Part shown: piece by piece, positions 1 to 13,800 of the stretch
Position numbering within the stretch: the first letter of the stretch is position 1
Layout of the letters: each line of letters opens with the position of its first letter
DNA from: Siphonodentalium dalli
Taxonomy: Eukaryota; Mollusca; Scaphopoda; Gadilida; Siphonodentaliidae
Length of the DNA stretch: 64,000 nucleotides
Reading direction: 5' to 3'
Assembly: GCA_032622095.1 (NCBI GenBank)
Contig: CP136064.1
Location: 190,635,794-190,699,793 of the forward strand
The notes under the pieces: generated by a model
What the model was told of the DNA's origin: nothing
Databases searched by the model: none
The model's input: the letters and a program-made list of their open reading frames with translations, nothing else
Position numbers and translations under genes: made by a program

Positions 1-620
1 GAGGGAACATCCTGAATCTTGCATTGTTGAGTTTTGCATCGGAATCTCCATACAACTTGCATACAAAATGTTCAGCACTTTCAATTGTTTCAGTGGATAT
101 TGCAATATTACCCATACCCTTTAAGAGTTCACAACATTCCAAGTTAATCTTCCATGCAGATCGTTTAGACAGCCCATTATTATATGAACGAAGTTGAATC
201 ACACCCCGTTAAAGCATGAAACGCAAGAATATAGTTCAGAGAGTCGCTCGGTATTTGGTGGCAACATCCCTGATGGGTAAAATTTTAGGGCTTTTGGAAG
301 TTCCAGCCATCATGAACACATCACAATCTGCAGGGAATTTGTTTAGGTAACCAAGCAATAACACTAGAACATCGACGTCCCTACTTACCACAATAACTTG
401 TTTCAGATTGCAACCCATGCTGGCATAAAGTGAATGAAGGATAAATCTAGTGTCAGCCTCTTTGTGATTAGACTCTAACCCTTTCAATTCTGTTCTATCT
501 ACCAAACATCTACTCTGCAATCATTGGGACCCCCCCCCCCCCCAACAACAACAGTAATAACACCTTCTGTTTTCGCTTTGGTAACAAGTTCTCGAGACAA
601 GAAACCATTCAAATCGGACT
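1..620 (-). repeat. Left arm of an inverted duplication of the CXC-family gene
   Basis: Bases 1-620 are close to the reverse complement of 1160-1765, and 624-685 pairs again with 857-917. The minus strand therefore encodes the same peptide blocks (SNHKEADTRF, VVSRDVDVLVLLLGYL) as the plus-strand copy. The left copy lacks the part matching 918-1159, about 240 bp. It runs off the window edge, so the duplication may be longer. A C-run at 531-543 lies opposite the G-run near 1243-1248. Confidence 0.85.
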
Positions 621-1159
621 TTACCTATGGCCACAACAAGGGCCTGACCGCCAATGACAATGCCTGCACGGGGAGATGGTGTCATTGTTGTCAGGCAGGA
701 TACTTTCTCGATCAGAGCATCACTAAGCATTGCTTTGTTTCCAGTTCGAAGTGCTTTATTTGTCTCGCATAATGCAATTGGAACAGACAGATCGCAGTGT
801 ATTACATTGTCTTGTAGTTGTCCTTCATGCTGGCAGGGCAGTCAACTTGCAAACACTGACACCATCTCCCCGTGCAGGTATTGCCATTAACGATCAGGCC
901 CTTGTTGTGGGCATATGTAAACCGGAAAAGATAAATACATTTGGAGATTTGGCCGATGTATTCTCAGTGTGCTTGTTGAATTAGGGCGAAGGCTATGTCT
1001 GGATTGATGTAGTGTTCGACAGATACTCGGATAAATCTATCAAGACTGCCACCAGATCGAGAAGAAGTTGCAATGTACCATTGATCCGAAGGACAATAAC
1101 AAATCGTGATGGTCCCATCCCACAAAATTGCAAAAGTATCATTTTGTTGTCTGACAACA

Positions 1160-1765
1160 AGTCCGATTTGAATGGATTCTTGTCTCTAGAACTTGTTACC
1201 AAAGTGAAAACAGAAGGTGTTACTGTTGTTGTTGTTGTTGCAGGGGGTTCCCAGAAGATTGCAGAGTAGATTGTCCGGTAGATAGAACAGACTTGAAAGG
1301 GTTAGAGTCTAATCACGAAGAGGCTGATACTGGACTTATCCTTCATTCACTTTATACCAGCATGGGGTGCAATCTGAAACAAGTTATTGTGGTAAGTAGG
1401 GAGGTCGATGTTCTAGTGGTTGCTTGGTTACCTAGACAAAGTTCCTGCAGATTGTGGTGTGTTTGGAACGTCCAAAAGCCCTAAAATTATACCCACCAGG
1501 GATGTTGCCACCCAAATACTGAGCGACGCTCTGAACTTTATTCTTGCGTTTCATGCTTTAACAGGGTGTGATTCAACTTCGTTCATATATGGGGTGTCTA
1601 AAAGATCTACATGGAAGATTTACCTGGAATTTTGTGAACTCTTAACGGGTATAGATAATATTGCAATATCCACTGAAACAATTGAAAGTGCTGAACATTT
1701 TGTATGCAAGTTGTATGGAGTTTCCGATGCAAAACTCAACAATGCAAGATTCAGGATGTTCCCTC
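1160..1765 (+). repeat. Right arm of the same inverted duplication
   Basis: Reverse complement of 1-620. Position 1 pairs with 1765 and 620 pairs with 1160; small indels and the homopolymer run account for the offset. The spacer holds a second, smaller inverted pair (624-685 and 857-917). Confidence 0.85.
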
Positions 1766-2219
1766 TCCCTCAGACAGAATCTCCGAAAAGCTTCCACCAA
1801 CCAGTGTCTCATTTCACTACCGGTACCACCTTTTTAGAACAAACTACCAGGTTTTAGTTTGGAAACAAGCAACCATTCATGTGCAAACATTACCGGATCT
1901 TTCGACAATGGGATGGAAAGAAGAAAATGGTCGATTAGATCCAACCATGATGTCACTAGAACCCATTCCAAAATCATGTCTCAAAATAATCAAATGTGGA
2001 TGCAAGAAGGGGTGTGTAACAGCAAGGTGTACATGCAGAAAATCAGAGTTACCATGCACACCACTCTGCAATTGTGGAACTGACTGTAATAATAAATAAG
2101 GATTTTTGGTGACAATTTTTGGCTATATAATGCAAAATTGTGTCATATTGGGTGTTGATGAACCTGTTTCATAATATTACTGATGATTTTCGAATTTCAA
2201 CTGATTATTATATCGGCAA

Positions 2220-3090
2220 TTTTGAATTGTCATTTTAGGTCAGAAATAATTATTGGTCGAGTTGCCAACATTGTTTTTTAGAATCAGATTACAAATTACA
2301 TTTAGACACAACTGTCTCAACCATTTGAAGGATATATTTCCGGAATACTTCACTTTCTGCCATTTAAGACGGCAATAATTTATAAAATTCGCGTTTTTTG
2401 TCATTTTTGGGCATAAATTGGGTTAAATGTCAAACATGTTCTCTTTAAATTACCACATATGTTCTGTGTATAGTGTCTCTTGTCACAATTCGTTCGAAAT
2501 TACGAAAATACATAATATTCAAACGTCTTAGAACAACATATAATAGTAAACGAAAATCTAGACTTTGTTCTGATGGCGGCCATTTTGAATTGTCATTTTA
2601 GGTCAGAAATAATTATTTGTCGAGTTGCCAACATTGTTTTCTGGAATCAGAATACAAATTACATTTAGACACAACTGTCTAAACAATTTGAAGGATATAT
2701 GTCCGGCATACTCCACTTTCTGCCATTTAAGACCACAACAATTTATAAAATTCGCGTTTTTTTGTCATTTTTGGGCATAAATTGGGTTAAATGTCAAACA
2801 TGTTCTCTTTAAATTACCACATATGTTCTGTGTATAGTGTCTCTTGTCACAATTCGTTCGAAATTACGGAAATACATAATATTCAAACGTCTTAGAACAA
2901 CATATAATAGTAAACGAAAATCTAGACTTTGTTCTGATGGCGGCCATTTTGAATTATCATTTTGGCTCAGAAATAATAATTTGTCGACTTGCCAACATTG
3001 GTTTTTGAAATCAGCATAAAAAATACCTTTAGAAACAATTCTCAAAAGCTTCTGAAAGAAAAATCCCCGCACCTTTCACTTTTATTCCAT
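2220..3090 (+). repeat. Tandem repeat, 363-364 bp unit, about 2.4 copies
   Basis: Units start at 2220, 2583 and 2947, each with TTTTGAATTGTCATTTT or a close variant. Unit two repeats unit one almost base for base, including the segment with GGCGGCCATTTTGAAT. The third copy stops near 3090. Small ORFs on both strands here are by-products of the repeat and I see no protein family in them. Confidence 0.85.
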
Positions 3091-3340
3091 TTCGAACCTG
3101 ACTATTGTCCTCATAGTGGTGAACATTCATACCAAATTTCATTAAGATCCAACAAGCTATGGTTGAGAAATCTGCTCGGATGGACTAACAAACCAACATT
3201 TTCAGATAAACAAAGATGAATAACAAGAACAGATAACCCAAATATAACGAATGAACACTCCATTGAATGTCCACATAGCAGTGAATATCCATACCAAATT
3301 TCCTTGAGAACCGGTGGTTGAGATATCAGCCCGGACATAT
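3090..3340 (+). repeat. Dispersed repeat B, degenerate copies
   Basis: Contains blocks such as CATACCAAATTTCATTGAGA, preceded by CATAGTGGTGAACA and followed by CCAACATTTTCAGATAAACA. The same blocks recur in a longer tandem array at about 21070-21835. Here there are about two degenerate units. No coding content is supported. Confidence 0.65.
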
Positions 3341-3487
3341 GGATGTAATCCAGTATACCCACAATTTCCTTCAATCATGGCTTCAACAGCTGTAAATATC
3401 CATTCATGGATTTGCGTAAGATAGTCTAATACCTGACTTTGAAATCTTGTGTTCCTATACTGCAACTTTAGATGGAAGTTGTTTTCA

Positions 3488-3640
3488 ATTTAAAAACCCT
3501 TTTTATTAACCCCTCCATGACTAGAGTTTATAATCGGACCATTCTCTTCACAAATTTTGAAATAACTTGCATCAATTCCCTGCTCTTTTAATAGAAGTTT
3601 ACCATAATCAAGGAGAGGTCCACACACATTAACCCAGGTA
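3488..3640 (-). CDS. Short unassigned coding-like ORF, 3' end
   Basis: The minus strand reads an open stretch of about 48 codons beginning near TWVNVCGPLLDYGKLL and ending HGGVNKKGF followed by TAA at about 3488-3490. Composition is protein-like (balanced charges, few repeats) in contrast with surrounding repeat DNA. An in-frame stop lies just upstream, and no clean acceptor was found. I do not recognise a family. It could be a terminal exon, a fossil of a mobile gene, or chance. It does not look like the missing end of the sacsin-like HEPN domain. Confidence 0.2.
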
Positions 3641-4137
3641 AATATTCAGAATTGAACATGTTCGTATGCCATATGGTCATCATGCATGTGTGAACACTTC
3701 AAGTTTTCACACTATTGTTAATTTAAGCATGAAGCCACTCCCATGGCTATACACTGCATTTGTAGACCGATGCTGTTGATAGAAAAACAGCTTGGGTGCA
3801 TATTACATGATTTCGGCTTTATGCATATTCTGTTAATTACATAAGAAAAGCCATGAACCGACGCTATGCAATAAAGCGAAATTGAATGTACAATCATACA
3901 TTATGTTGACCAGATATCATTATAGAATATCTTTCCAATTGCATTCTGACTCCCACATCTGAGGATATTATTGAAAATATTACAGGGGAGTTACTTTTGG
4001 AGGTGCATGTATGAATAAATTCTCACTTCTATTAATGAAAATAACCCTTTGAGCCACCTTGATTATTACTTATTTAATTGTATTACATGATCCGACCTTT
4101 ATTCCATTCATTAAACCCATTCTATAATGATGATATA
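3641..4137. other. Non-coding stretch, nothing recognised
   Basis: AT-rich sequence without a credible ORF, repeat structure or RNA gene that I can see. Confidence 0.5.
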
Positions 4138-4350
4138 CAGTAATGCTCTAAATAATCGACTTCTTAACCACAGCATAATTATGGGTAACTTTTCAGGATT
4201 TAGTCGGAAATATGGAATGTTGCCATTCATCGGAAAGCTCTCGGGGAGAGCTTTCCGATGAATGGCAACAAGCCATATTTCCGACTAAATCCTGAAAAGT
4301 TACCCATAATTCTGCCGTGGTTAAGAAGTCGATTACTTAGAGCATTACTG
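4138..4350. mobile_element. Palindromic TA-flanked MITE, copy 1 (full length)
   Basis: A near-perfect 213-bp palindrome that starts CAGTAATGCTC and ends GAGCATTACTG, flanked on both sides by TA. Each half contains AGAATTATGGGTAAC-type and TTCATCGGAAAGCTCTC blocks and folds on itself around 4243. The TA flanks and long terminal inverted repeats fit a Tc1/mariner-type non-autonomous element. Seven more copies are listed below. Confidence 0.92.
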
Positions 4351-4886
4351 TACATGAAATAGTGCCAGGTGTACCCAAATGAATTATTGTTGCACAAATG
4401 TGACCATTGACTTCTGGTTTGTCGTCTGTTTACATTCTGTATGCTACAGACAAAGAATGAAGAAGAATTGGTGTCTGTGACTAATATTGATATAGTTTGA
4501 AATGTTATTTCATTAAATTTACGCCATTAAATAGGTCAAAGAGTCTAATTTATCACGGACTATTTCTTTACGCGGGCAAACAACTCATAGTTATGTGAAA
4601 CGTCAACGGAGCCCTTATAGAAGCCGCTGTTACTTTCACGTCCCATTTCTTGATTTAAGTATGTTTTATGGAGGTTTTGGATCAAGTAATAATTTGAATC
4701 TACAACTCGTCCCCAGTTTATAGCGAAATTTACAAAACTCATCCAGTAAATTAGGTATGGACCAAGCCAGAGGCTCGATCCAGACCTTATTTACTGGACC
4801 TATTTGTCAATTTTGCTATAAACTGTTGTTTCGTTATAGATCCGGCCTCTATTTAGGGAATTGACACTAATATATCACCTACATAC
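4351..4886. other. Intron start downstream of the giant exon
   Basis: Begins (minus strand) with the GTATGT donor at 4886-4881. I searched both strands down to position 1 for the continuation of the HEPN domain expected after the residues CFKCHQ and found no convincing exon. The 60-codon minus ORF at 4560-4742 has no family resemblance and no matching acceptor. Confidence 0.5.
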
Positions 4887-7800
4887 CTGATGACACTTGA
4901 AGCACATCCAGTTGTAGCTCTGTGGGACATCATCATGGCGCACACTGTCCAGATCCATTTTGGCTTGCATCTTCCACTGAGCTGCTATTGTTGGTTGTGG
5001 GTTTGCAGTATATTCATGATGGCCAGAACAGCGACTTCTGCTGTATGATGGTCTTGAGTCACTGCTGTCGTATTCATTACTGTGTCGCTGATGGGATGCT
5101 CGTGCGTTCATTCTTGAGAAAAACTCTCCATAACTACCGGTACCATGGTAGCTCGGTCTGCTGTCTGTCGTGTCATAATGCTCACTCGCTTGTTCATGAA
5201 CAGGTAGGCCATTCTCAAGACGGTAAATAACATCCTGTATATACACCATCACCTGATTGCAAAGTTCCTCCCTCCCAATATTCTTATCCGGGTGCCATTT
5301 CAAGTAGAGTCTTTTTATCATACGTTTTCTGTCTACATCAGGGAGATGCCATATGTCCTTCAGTTGTCGCAAAATATCTCTAGAGACCTCCACAAATGAC
5401 TGTGTGCTGGTTTCTGGTAAAGATTGCCCGCCATCAGATTTTGACAGAACTAGGTCTTTGCGAACATCAAAATGTCTCACAAATCGATAAAGTCTAGATG
5501 CAGGTACATCCACAACTCCTTCAGTGATGCCAAGATCAACTTTGTACTGTATTGTATGTAGTCTGTCAGTACTGTGGTCACCATCACGAAGACATTCAAC
5601 AACTTTTGCATATCTATAGGCAGCACCACAACCTTCATCTAAACAATTGTCTGTGTTATGTTGTGATTCAATATCAGCATCCATGACCTCATAAGCTACA
5701 ATCACACCTTTCTCCAAAATATAGCAGTCATTGTCAAAAAATTTGTGGAATCTCACAGGGACAAGCTCTCCTACTTTGGGCATCAAAGTACCAGCATGTA
5801 GAATGTCAATAGTTTTGACATCACAGATGTCTGCATCACTCAGAATAGCTTCAATACTTTCAGGACTTGTTTGAGACTCCACAACTTGAAGTAGAATGTT
5901 AAATACTTTACTTTCGATGGGGTAGTGGCTCATCTTCATCACATATTGTAGAAATTCAGCTAATATCCTGTTTACTTTATTGTCCTGAACTTCTGAAGAA
6001 ATGTATATCGCCCAGTTATCATCATTCTTGCGAACATGATACAGTGAATGTTTTTCCCCAATAACTGTTCCTTCATACAGTAATCTGAACTGTATTTTGT
6101 CAACCCTAAAAATTGTTATCCCCTGAAGAACCTGACAAATCTCATTTTGAGAAGCTTCATTCAAAATTTTGGTGTCATTTGAATGTTGCACAAGCCTAAT
6201 AATGGCGACTGAAACACAAGATTCCTGGAAAAATCTCTCAAAATTACATGTTTGATGATCAGTTGACATGTTTTGCAAGCACTCATCATTGATAATCCTT
6301 TTCACCAAATCAGACAGTAATAATGGTCTTGTTTTTTCCGGAAAGCATTGTAAAAATGTCTCAGCAGTTTGCCCATAGGATATGAAAGGCTTCAGATCTT
6401 TCAAAATGCATTTCCCAGGAAAAATATCTTTGAAATCAGTATTTAATTTTATGTTGACAAAGATAAGATCAGTAGCCTGTTGCAGAACTATGACTTCACT
6501 ACTACCTTTCGCTGAAGGTAAGTAAAGTTTTGTTACATTATCCAGAGATGTATCATATCCATGTCCCTGACAAGTCCGTGAAGATAATTGGGATAGAGTC
6601 ATTTTAAGATTTTTACATTCATTCGGATTAAGCTCCTCACCATTACTTGCATGGAACAAATCTGTTAGTGCATCAACGTAATGTTTATTTGTCACATTCT
6701 CCACAAGTCCTAGGATCTTAAAAAGTGACTTGTATGGGACCAGTACATCTGGAAGGTTGTACAAAAGAGGTGGAATTTCTTCTTGTAATGTACAGACAAC
6801 CTGCCTTGCTTTCACAAATCGTATATTAGGTATATACAATAGTGACAGGTCCGATAGTCTTTTGGTGATGACATTCTTTGTACATTGATCAATTTTATCC
6901 TGAAGTGTACGATAGATATTCAAACAAACATCCAATATTATTTTGTCCATAGCATGAACCCTCAAATGTGTTTCAAGTTGATGACCAAGAACATTCTGGG
7001 CATGACTGATAACTGAATCAATCGGAATATTCTCAACAGAGTGGTAAATACCAAGATGGTGCTTTATCTTATTGTTGCGTGGGATGGCCCATGTTGGTAG
7101 TATGTTATGAACAGTCCAACTAATAGACATTAGTGAGTGATGGACAGAACCTTGGAATGAAATCAGGTGTCCTCGAGAGTTATGTTGCTTACAAATAGCC
7201 AGCAACTCCTTTTTAACTTCAGAAGGGACAATGAATCTGATTTGGCAGATCTGCATTTGAAGATGATGGTCTAAGTGTTTATTGTATAAGAAATGTTCCA
7301 CCAATACTTTTGATTTCTTTTTAATATGATCATCTGCAGATTGCTGAGCATTCTGGAGCTCTTTTGCAAACCGAATTATAAGGTCAGGGCTAACTTCATA
7401 TTTTAGACCCACAATTCTCAGCATTAGTCTCCAATCCTCTCCCTGGAGATATTCTGGTAACAGCCGACTCCGGTCAATGAATTGTTCAAACACATCAATA
7501 GATATATCATAGAAGGTAGAAGCAAGATTTAAAACTCCATCAAGTCCAGAGATGAATGGATTGGTTGTTAAAGCATAGAGTACTTTTTTTTGTGAATCAC
7601 TGCAATTCTTCTGATAATGATCTACCATGTTGTATGAGCAAACATTAAGATTCAGAATTTGATTTTTAATGAACCTCAGATGGTCTAACCTAAAAGAAGG
7701 TGGGATATGTATGAGATTTGGAATTATGAAACTTCTGTAGACAGTACAAAAGTCCTTAGACAAGCACCCGATAACAGAATAGATTTCATTGACATTCTGG

Positions 7801-10800
7801 TCCTCAAGCAAGACAGTCCTGGTGGCATTTGACAACTCACTTAACCCACCAGTTGGCAGACCATTTCCAATAACAATCTTGCACCTAAAGTCAGTAAGCT
7901 TTACTAGGATTCCATCTATGGTTTTAAACAGTGGCAACTGTTGGAGAAAGTTGCGAATGTCGTCAACATTCAAATGTTCCTTCATATTAGAAAGTCTCTC
8001 ATTGAAATAGCTAAGAATGATTTTGGCATCATCAGGATCAATGTTGAATTGAGAAACATGCTGGTAAAAATGGTTGAGCAGTTGCAGTAATTTCCCAGCT
8101 TGTTCAGCACATGTTACTAATGAATGTCCAAGTTGCTCAAAAGCTTGTGGCAATGTTCTATTAATAGCAATCAGTCCAAAGTCCAGCTTTAGTAGAGGCA
8201 GTTTCTTCAGAACATTTATCAAATGTGGGTGTACATAAAATGATTCCAGATACAGCAACTTCTCAGCCAGAATAAAGGGAACTAAAAACTTCTGTTGAGA
8301 GTTTGTACTCTTTGCTGGTAACAGACACCATTCCTCAATGCAATTGAGTTCAGTTCTGAAGCTAACCTCAGTGCCAGTTTTCTTTCCTGTTGCCTGTTTA
8401 TTTTCAAAATCCTCGAGTAAGAATTCCCAGAATTGTTTGAGCCACTGTTTATTTGGAATAACCTCATCTTCTGTTTCCCATTTTATCCAATCCACACTTC
8501 GTTTGAACGCTTGATGGCTGATGTTTTTTTCTATTCGTTTACCGAAATCTTGTAACTTAAATCGCTTAAGAACTTTTGACTTTTCCAATAGACTGTAGAA
8601 TCGTAAGTATAAGCTTTTGCAAAAAAACTCATGTTGATTTTCAGGCATCAGTCCTGCAAATGATGGCACGAAAACAGGTGTATCAATGTGGAATACTCTT
8701 AGAACTCCATCACTAGTGAGAAGCAATGGCAAACCAGCAAGACTTGTTGGGAAAATCTCAGACCTCCGACAGTATTCAATAAAATTTATGTAGTTGTTTT
8801 TTTTATAAAAAACAGTTTCTTTAAGTTTACAAGGCAAATCTCCAATATGACAGGAGTCTTCATCTGAAAACAAGACAGATCCTAAGAATTCAATAACAAG
8901 TTCTGGTGACAGTTGTGAATGTTCAACTTCTGCATCTTTAAATCCATTTTGCACTACTACAGGGATATCAGTGAGTTTGAGCCCCATGCGCTTGAGTAAT
9001 TGTTCAAACAGGAAATCAGGATCTGTAACTAGATTGTATGGAATTTTACAGGGGTATGCCTCATTTTTGTTTGGTAAATCTGAGTGATAAGCAGGAATGT
9101 ACTTCTGAAGATAACTCCTCTTCAGATTATTACAAACAGCTGAGAACTGAGACTTTTTTATCTCTCCTGTCCATTTCAATCTAACAGGTTCAGGATGGAG
9201 CTCTGTCCTGGCTTCGTACATTACGATAGGCAGCAAAGAGTGGCTATTCTCAGCAATCAAATTGTAAACCCTTCTTGACAACACAGCACTGTACTGGTCC
9301 TTCAGTTCTGAGCAAGGAGCTGGGAACAGGAGAGAAAATGTCATTATCTCCTCGTAGCATATGAGGATGTCATTTTGCTCACTACGTGGGAAATTTGTTT
9401 CTTTGTACATCAAGAGAGCCTGGACGTAAGTCTCTGCTATGAGTCCCATCACATACTGATTCCAAGTGGACCGCCAATATGTTTCTTCATCAGTCCATAA
9501 TCTACGTCGAGCCTCATTACTGAGTATGAAGTGACCATTCACATGCACAGGAAGGTTTGTCTTAAATGGCAGTGGTAAAAAGCAGTAGGATCTTCCTTTT
9601 ACTGGTCCATTAGTTGCCATGGCAACACCACCTTGTGGAAGTAATGATAAGGAACCTTTTATGATTTTCTCTTTTATTTCTGCAGGAATATTTCCACCCA
9701 CTGTCTCAACTATGAAGAATTTCTCACTGTTGCTATTGTCTTCCATATGTTTTTGGTAGCGAACAATGTTTACTGGATAATCTTGTCCATTTTTTAGTTT
9801 GTCTCGAGCTTGTTTCAACATGTGAGAATGCTCTTTGAGTCTTTCTCTGTCAGCATAATCAACAGTGCTCTTTGCAGTATATTCTTCAACAAATTTCCCT
9901 TTGTCCTGTATACTTCCAATCACAATTTCTTTGACGTTCTTCAGAAACATCATGCAGTGTAGAACTTCTCCCCGGAATGTGTCAACCAGGTTGCTCATGT
10001 CAGCGGCAGTAAATACTTGCCCCTTCACCTTCGAATTATTTGCCATATTATTAGTCCTTAGTGGCAGTCTAAAGACAGTCAGTTTTTCTTCCCCAACTAT
10101 ATCTTCCGGATACCCAAGAAACACATCAGGATATTCACTTTTCAATTCATCTAGGTCTATATATTGCTCTCCTGGATTGCCAGGTGTAGCATCAGGTATA
10201 TAAGAGCAGTTTGGGTCGAGAAAGCATAATGTTTCCACTCCAGATCCCCTTGTTAAAAAGGATGGGACGTCTGTAAGATGGTAAACAGCATTGAAGCCCA
10301 CACCATACTGGCCAATACTACTAGAATCATCACTTTTGCTTCCTTCACCTAAGTTCTGTATGCCCCTCAAATCGTCTTCAGTGAAAGCGCTATCATGACA
10401 TATGCACAAAGCTGGCCCTTGCAACGGTTTGCATGATTCATCTAGAAGTCTTTCAGTGTCCAACTGCCTCATGTCCTTTATGATGTACACCTTTGTTGCA
10501 CCTGCATCCTCAGCATTTTGTATGAGCTCTTTACAGATGCCATAGTCAGCTGGATAACCTTCAAGAATGCGATTAATACTTTTGCATAGATCCACTTTCT
10601 GCCCAAATGGCAACCCTTTGGAATGTGATTTCAAGCTCATCTTTTGTTTGCCCCGAACGCCAACATATCTTGAGACATCTGGTGGAACTGAACCATGGAC
10701 AAACTTCATTCCACTTCTATCATTAACCCAGTTACAGTCATTGAAACAGAGGTCTGATGCAGGTCGAAGAATGCTGTTTGTGTCAGGAAGATAAACTTTT

Positions 10801-13800
10801 CTATCAGAAATACTCCCTTTCTGGGGATGTGATGTCTGATATAAATTTTCAGCAATATCCACAACAAGAGTTACTTCTTCATCTGTCAGAACTTCATGAA
10901 CTTTTTCAGAAATTTCTGCCAAAGAATCTATGAAATCATCTGAAGAGAATTTCTCTTTGACACCACAATACTCATAGAACTCCTTGTGACGCATGTACTC
11001 ATTTAATTCTAGCATGTAATGGTATGGATGAGCATGCTTAATACGATATTGTTGTTTAGCTACTCTATGTGGTTGAATAAATTCCTCACCAATAAGAATA
11101 CACGCCATGCCAGAACAAGCTGATGTTACATCCTCATTAGAATCATTCTTGTGGCAATAGTAATTGAGATAAGTGTATATTGATCTTACAATATGTTTTG
11201 TGTCTTTCTGTACTGGCTTTGAAGAGACTTCTTTGAGCTGATGTAAAACTGTATGGAGATCTATCTTTTCTCTGGTCTGAACTCCAAGTGCTATCAATAC
11301 CGTTCTCTTTTCAGAATACTCTCTGCAGTTAATATCTATAATACTTTTAGAACAAGCAGCAATATTCTCTACCTTATCGAAATAAAGGTCTTCAGGGCAG
11401 GCTGCAGGAGTCGCCCCGGACCATGGATAGATCCAGTCAGTTGGCTTCGCTTTCACCGGAACAAATCTGATTTTTGCAATAGATGATAATATCTTCTGCT
11501 GACATTTGGAAAACCAAACACTCCCAAGTGTCTTAATGTGTTCAATCAACCATTCAAAGCGAAAGCTGCCCTCGTCTGTGTCTCTGCTGAAACTCTCCTG
11601 GATACTTTCTGCTCTATCAACAAGCATGTCATATTCCAATACACTTTTCATCCCCATTGACTCCAGAGATAACACCAGATCCCCATTTGGAATGATGTCA
11701 TTTGTTGGGAACTTTTCCTCTACTTCAATATACAGCTTACCAAGTGGTTTATTTGGAGAAACTAAATCACTGATTTGACGGAGTCTGCCATTTGGTCGTG
11801 TTGGAATGCAAGCATGATCTGATAGTAGAAGCAAAACATCCTGATTTTTGCAAGCAAGACCATATCTGAGAATAGCATCTCGGACATTATTTTCAATCCT
11901 GGATATATCAGGCAAGAATATTTCTCCAAAGAACTGTTTTGGGTTGACAACTCGTTCTGTATAATCTTTGCATGCTTGTGTGCCTTTGTCCAGTAGTTTG
12001 CTAGGAAAGTCTACTACAAGTAGATTTCGTTGCTGACAAATATAATTTAGGACAGTTAAACATTCATCGCCAACAGCTGATTCTCTCAATTCCTGACATA
12101 AAACCACAATCTTAGACAAATCTGACCAGTTGTCTCCCTTCTTGAACAAAGCAACTTTGGAATCGGCCAATGTTTTGAAAAAGCAGGTGACAAAATTAGC
12201 ACATAATTCAAATTCCATAGGCCAAATGCGGTAATATTCTTCATCACTGATGACGTTGTTCCTCTCCTTGAGGGAGGTGAGGAGAAATAAATAGCTGTTG
12301 ATCAATGCATCCTCCATGAGCGCTTTGTTCCAGTCACCTCTGGCACTTCTTTTATCATCCTCCGTAGGAGCAGCCAACTGTTTCCTATCAGATGTCACAG
12401 CAAAGCTTCCATTTATGTGCACTGGGAGAGATGTTTTTAATGGCAGTGGCAAGTAACAAAACACATGGCCACTCCCATAGTAAAACTCAGTGGGCAAATT
12501 TGCAAAATCAAAGGTATTGAATTTATTGTTGTTTTCATTATGAACTGGTATCGCAATGCCAGCCAAATTCAATAATCCTTTTATATGATAAGGAGCTAAT
12601 ACAGCATTATTTCCACTTGCCCAGCTTGTGAGCCATTGTGTCTCACCACAATACGCTGGCAGGTTAACCAATGAGTTACTTTCGACTTTCAATGACATTG
12701 ATGTATGTTGTTTGAGGTAAAATTGTGTAGAGCTACTTTTAGCTTGCATCATGACATTGTCACAGGGGTTGACAGATTTGGAAGCCTCCATAACGAGTTT
12801 CATCTCTCTTGGGGAATGCTGAACTGAATCTAAATGGTAGAATGAAACTTTTCTAACGTTTTGTGTGAAAAGCAACATATTTCCAAGTATATGAGCCGTG
12901 TGCTGCAACAGACTGATCATCTCCTGCCTATCGTAATGAATGTTTGATATCTGACTGATCTTTGCCTGAGCTTTTTTCCGCAAAGGAAATCTGAAAAGAG
13001 TTCCGGGCATTGTTGGTTGTTTGTTCTGAAAAGAACAACCAAACACACCCTCAAAGGGGGAGAACTGATTTTCATGTAATCTCAACAGTATTAGATTTTT
13101 TGACTTCTTGAAATCAAACTTGATACCGACGCTTCCTTCTCTCTGAATAAATTCTTCAAGATGTTTCTTATGAGGGTCAAACATAGCATATTGACTTCCA
13201 CTCATAAAACTTGGCACGTCTGTCAAGTTGTATACACTATTGAAGCCGAGCCCAAATTGTCCGATTTTGGCCTCATCATTCATCTTTGTGGCAGCACTGA
13301 TTCTCTGAATATTTTTGAAATCTATTTCGCTCATCATTGCATCATTAAAGGCCCATAATGCAGGTCCATGCACCGCACTTAGCTCTTCACTAAGAAGGTT
13401 ATTCATCATGTCCGAGTTTTCTCTCTCATCATACAAAAACTTTACTTCATTTGCCCCAGCATCATCAGCATTTTGTATGAGCTCTTTTGGAACAGACAGT
13501 CCATCAGTATAACCTTCTAATATATTTTTTAGTCTTTCCGTCAATTTTTCTGTCTGACCAAATTCCTCACCTAGCTCATCCCCTTCTGACACATTCCTCT
13601 GAGCAACTGAGAGTGCACCAAATTTCTTAGCCGTTTTAACAGGAATCCTTTGATGAACAAAATAAACATCAGACTCTTCATCATTAACCCTATACCTACT
13701 GTTGAAGTTACCCATGCCAGTTGTGTAGGTACACTGAGATGGCTCTTTCAGAATAAAACCCTCGCCGTATATATCAACTGGAAGACATACTAATGAACAA

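Larger units (their letters stand above)
1..2099 (+). pseudogene. Broken multicopy metazoan protein gene with CXC-like C-terminus
   Basis: The plus strand from about 730 to 2099 encodes, in several frames, one protein of a multicopy animal family usually left uncharacterised. Visible blocks are TPSPRAGI (about 866-890), SNHEEADT near 1310, VIVVSREVDVLV near 1387, FHALTGCDSTSF near 1551 and a C-terminus rich in Cys (CGCKKGC, CTCRK, CNCGTDC; 1997-2090) that resembles Tesmin/TSO1 CXC repeats. A TAG at 982-984 and frame changes near 1270, 1430 and 1850 break it, so it is a pseudogene. From memory of the family, the central part looks like a PIN/XPG-type nuclease fold; that is inference. An inverted partial copy lies at 1-700. 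The locus probably sits in the last visible intron of the sacsin-like gene or just beyond its 3' end. Confidence 0.6.
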
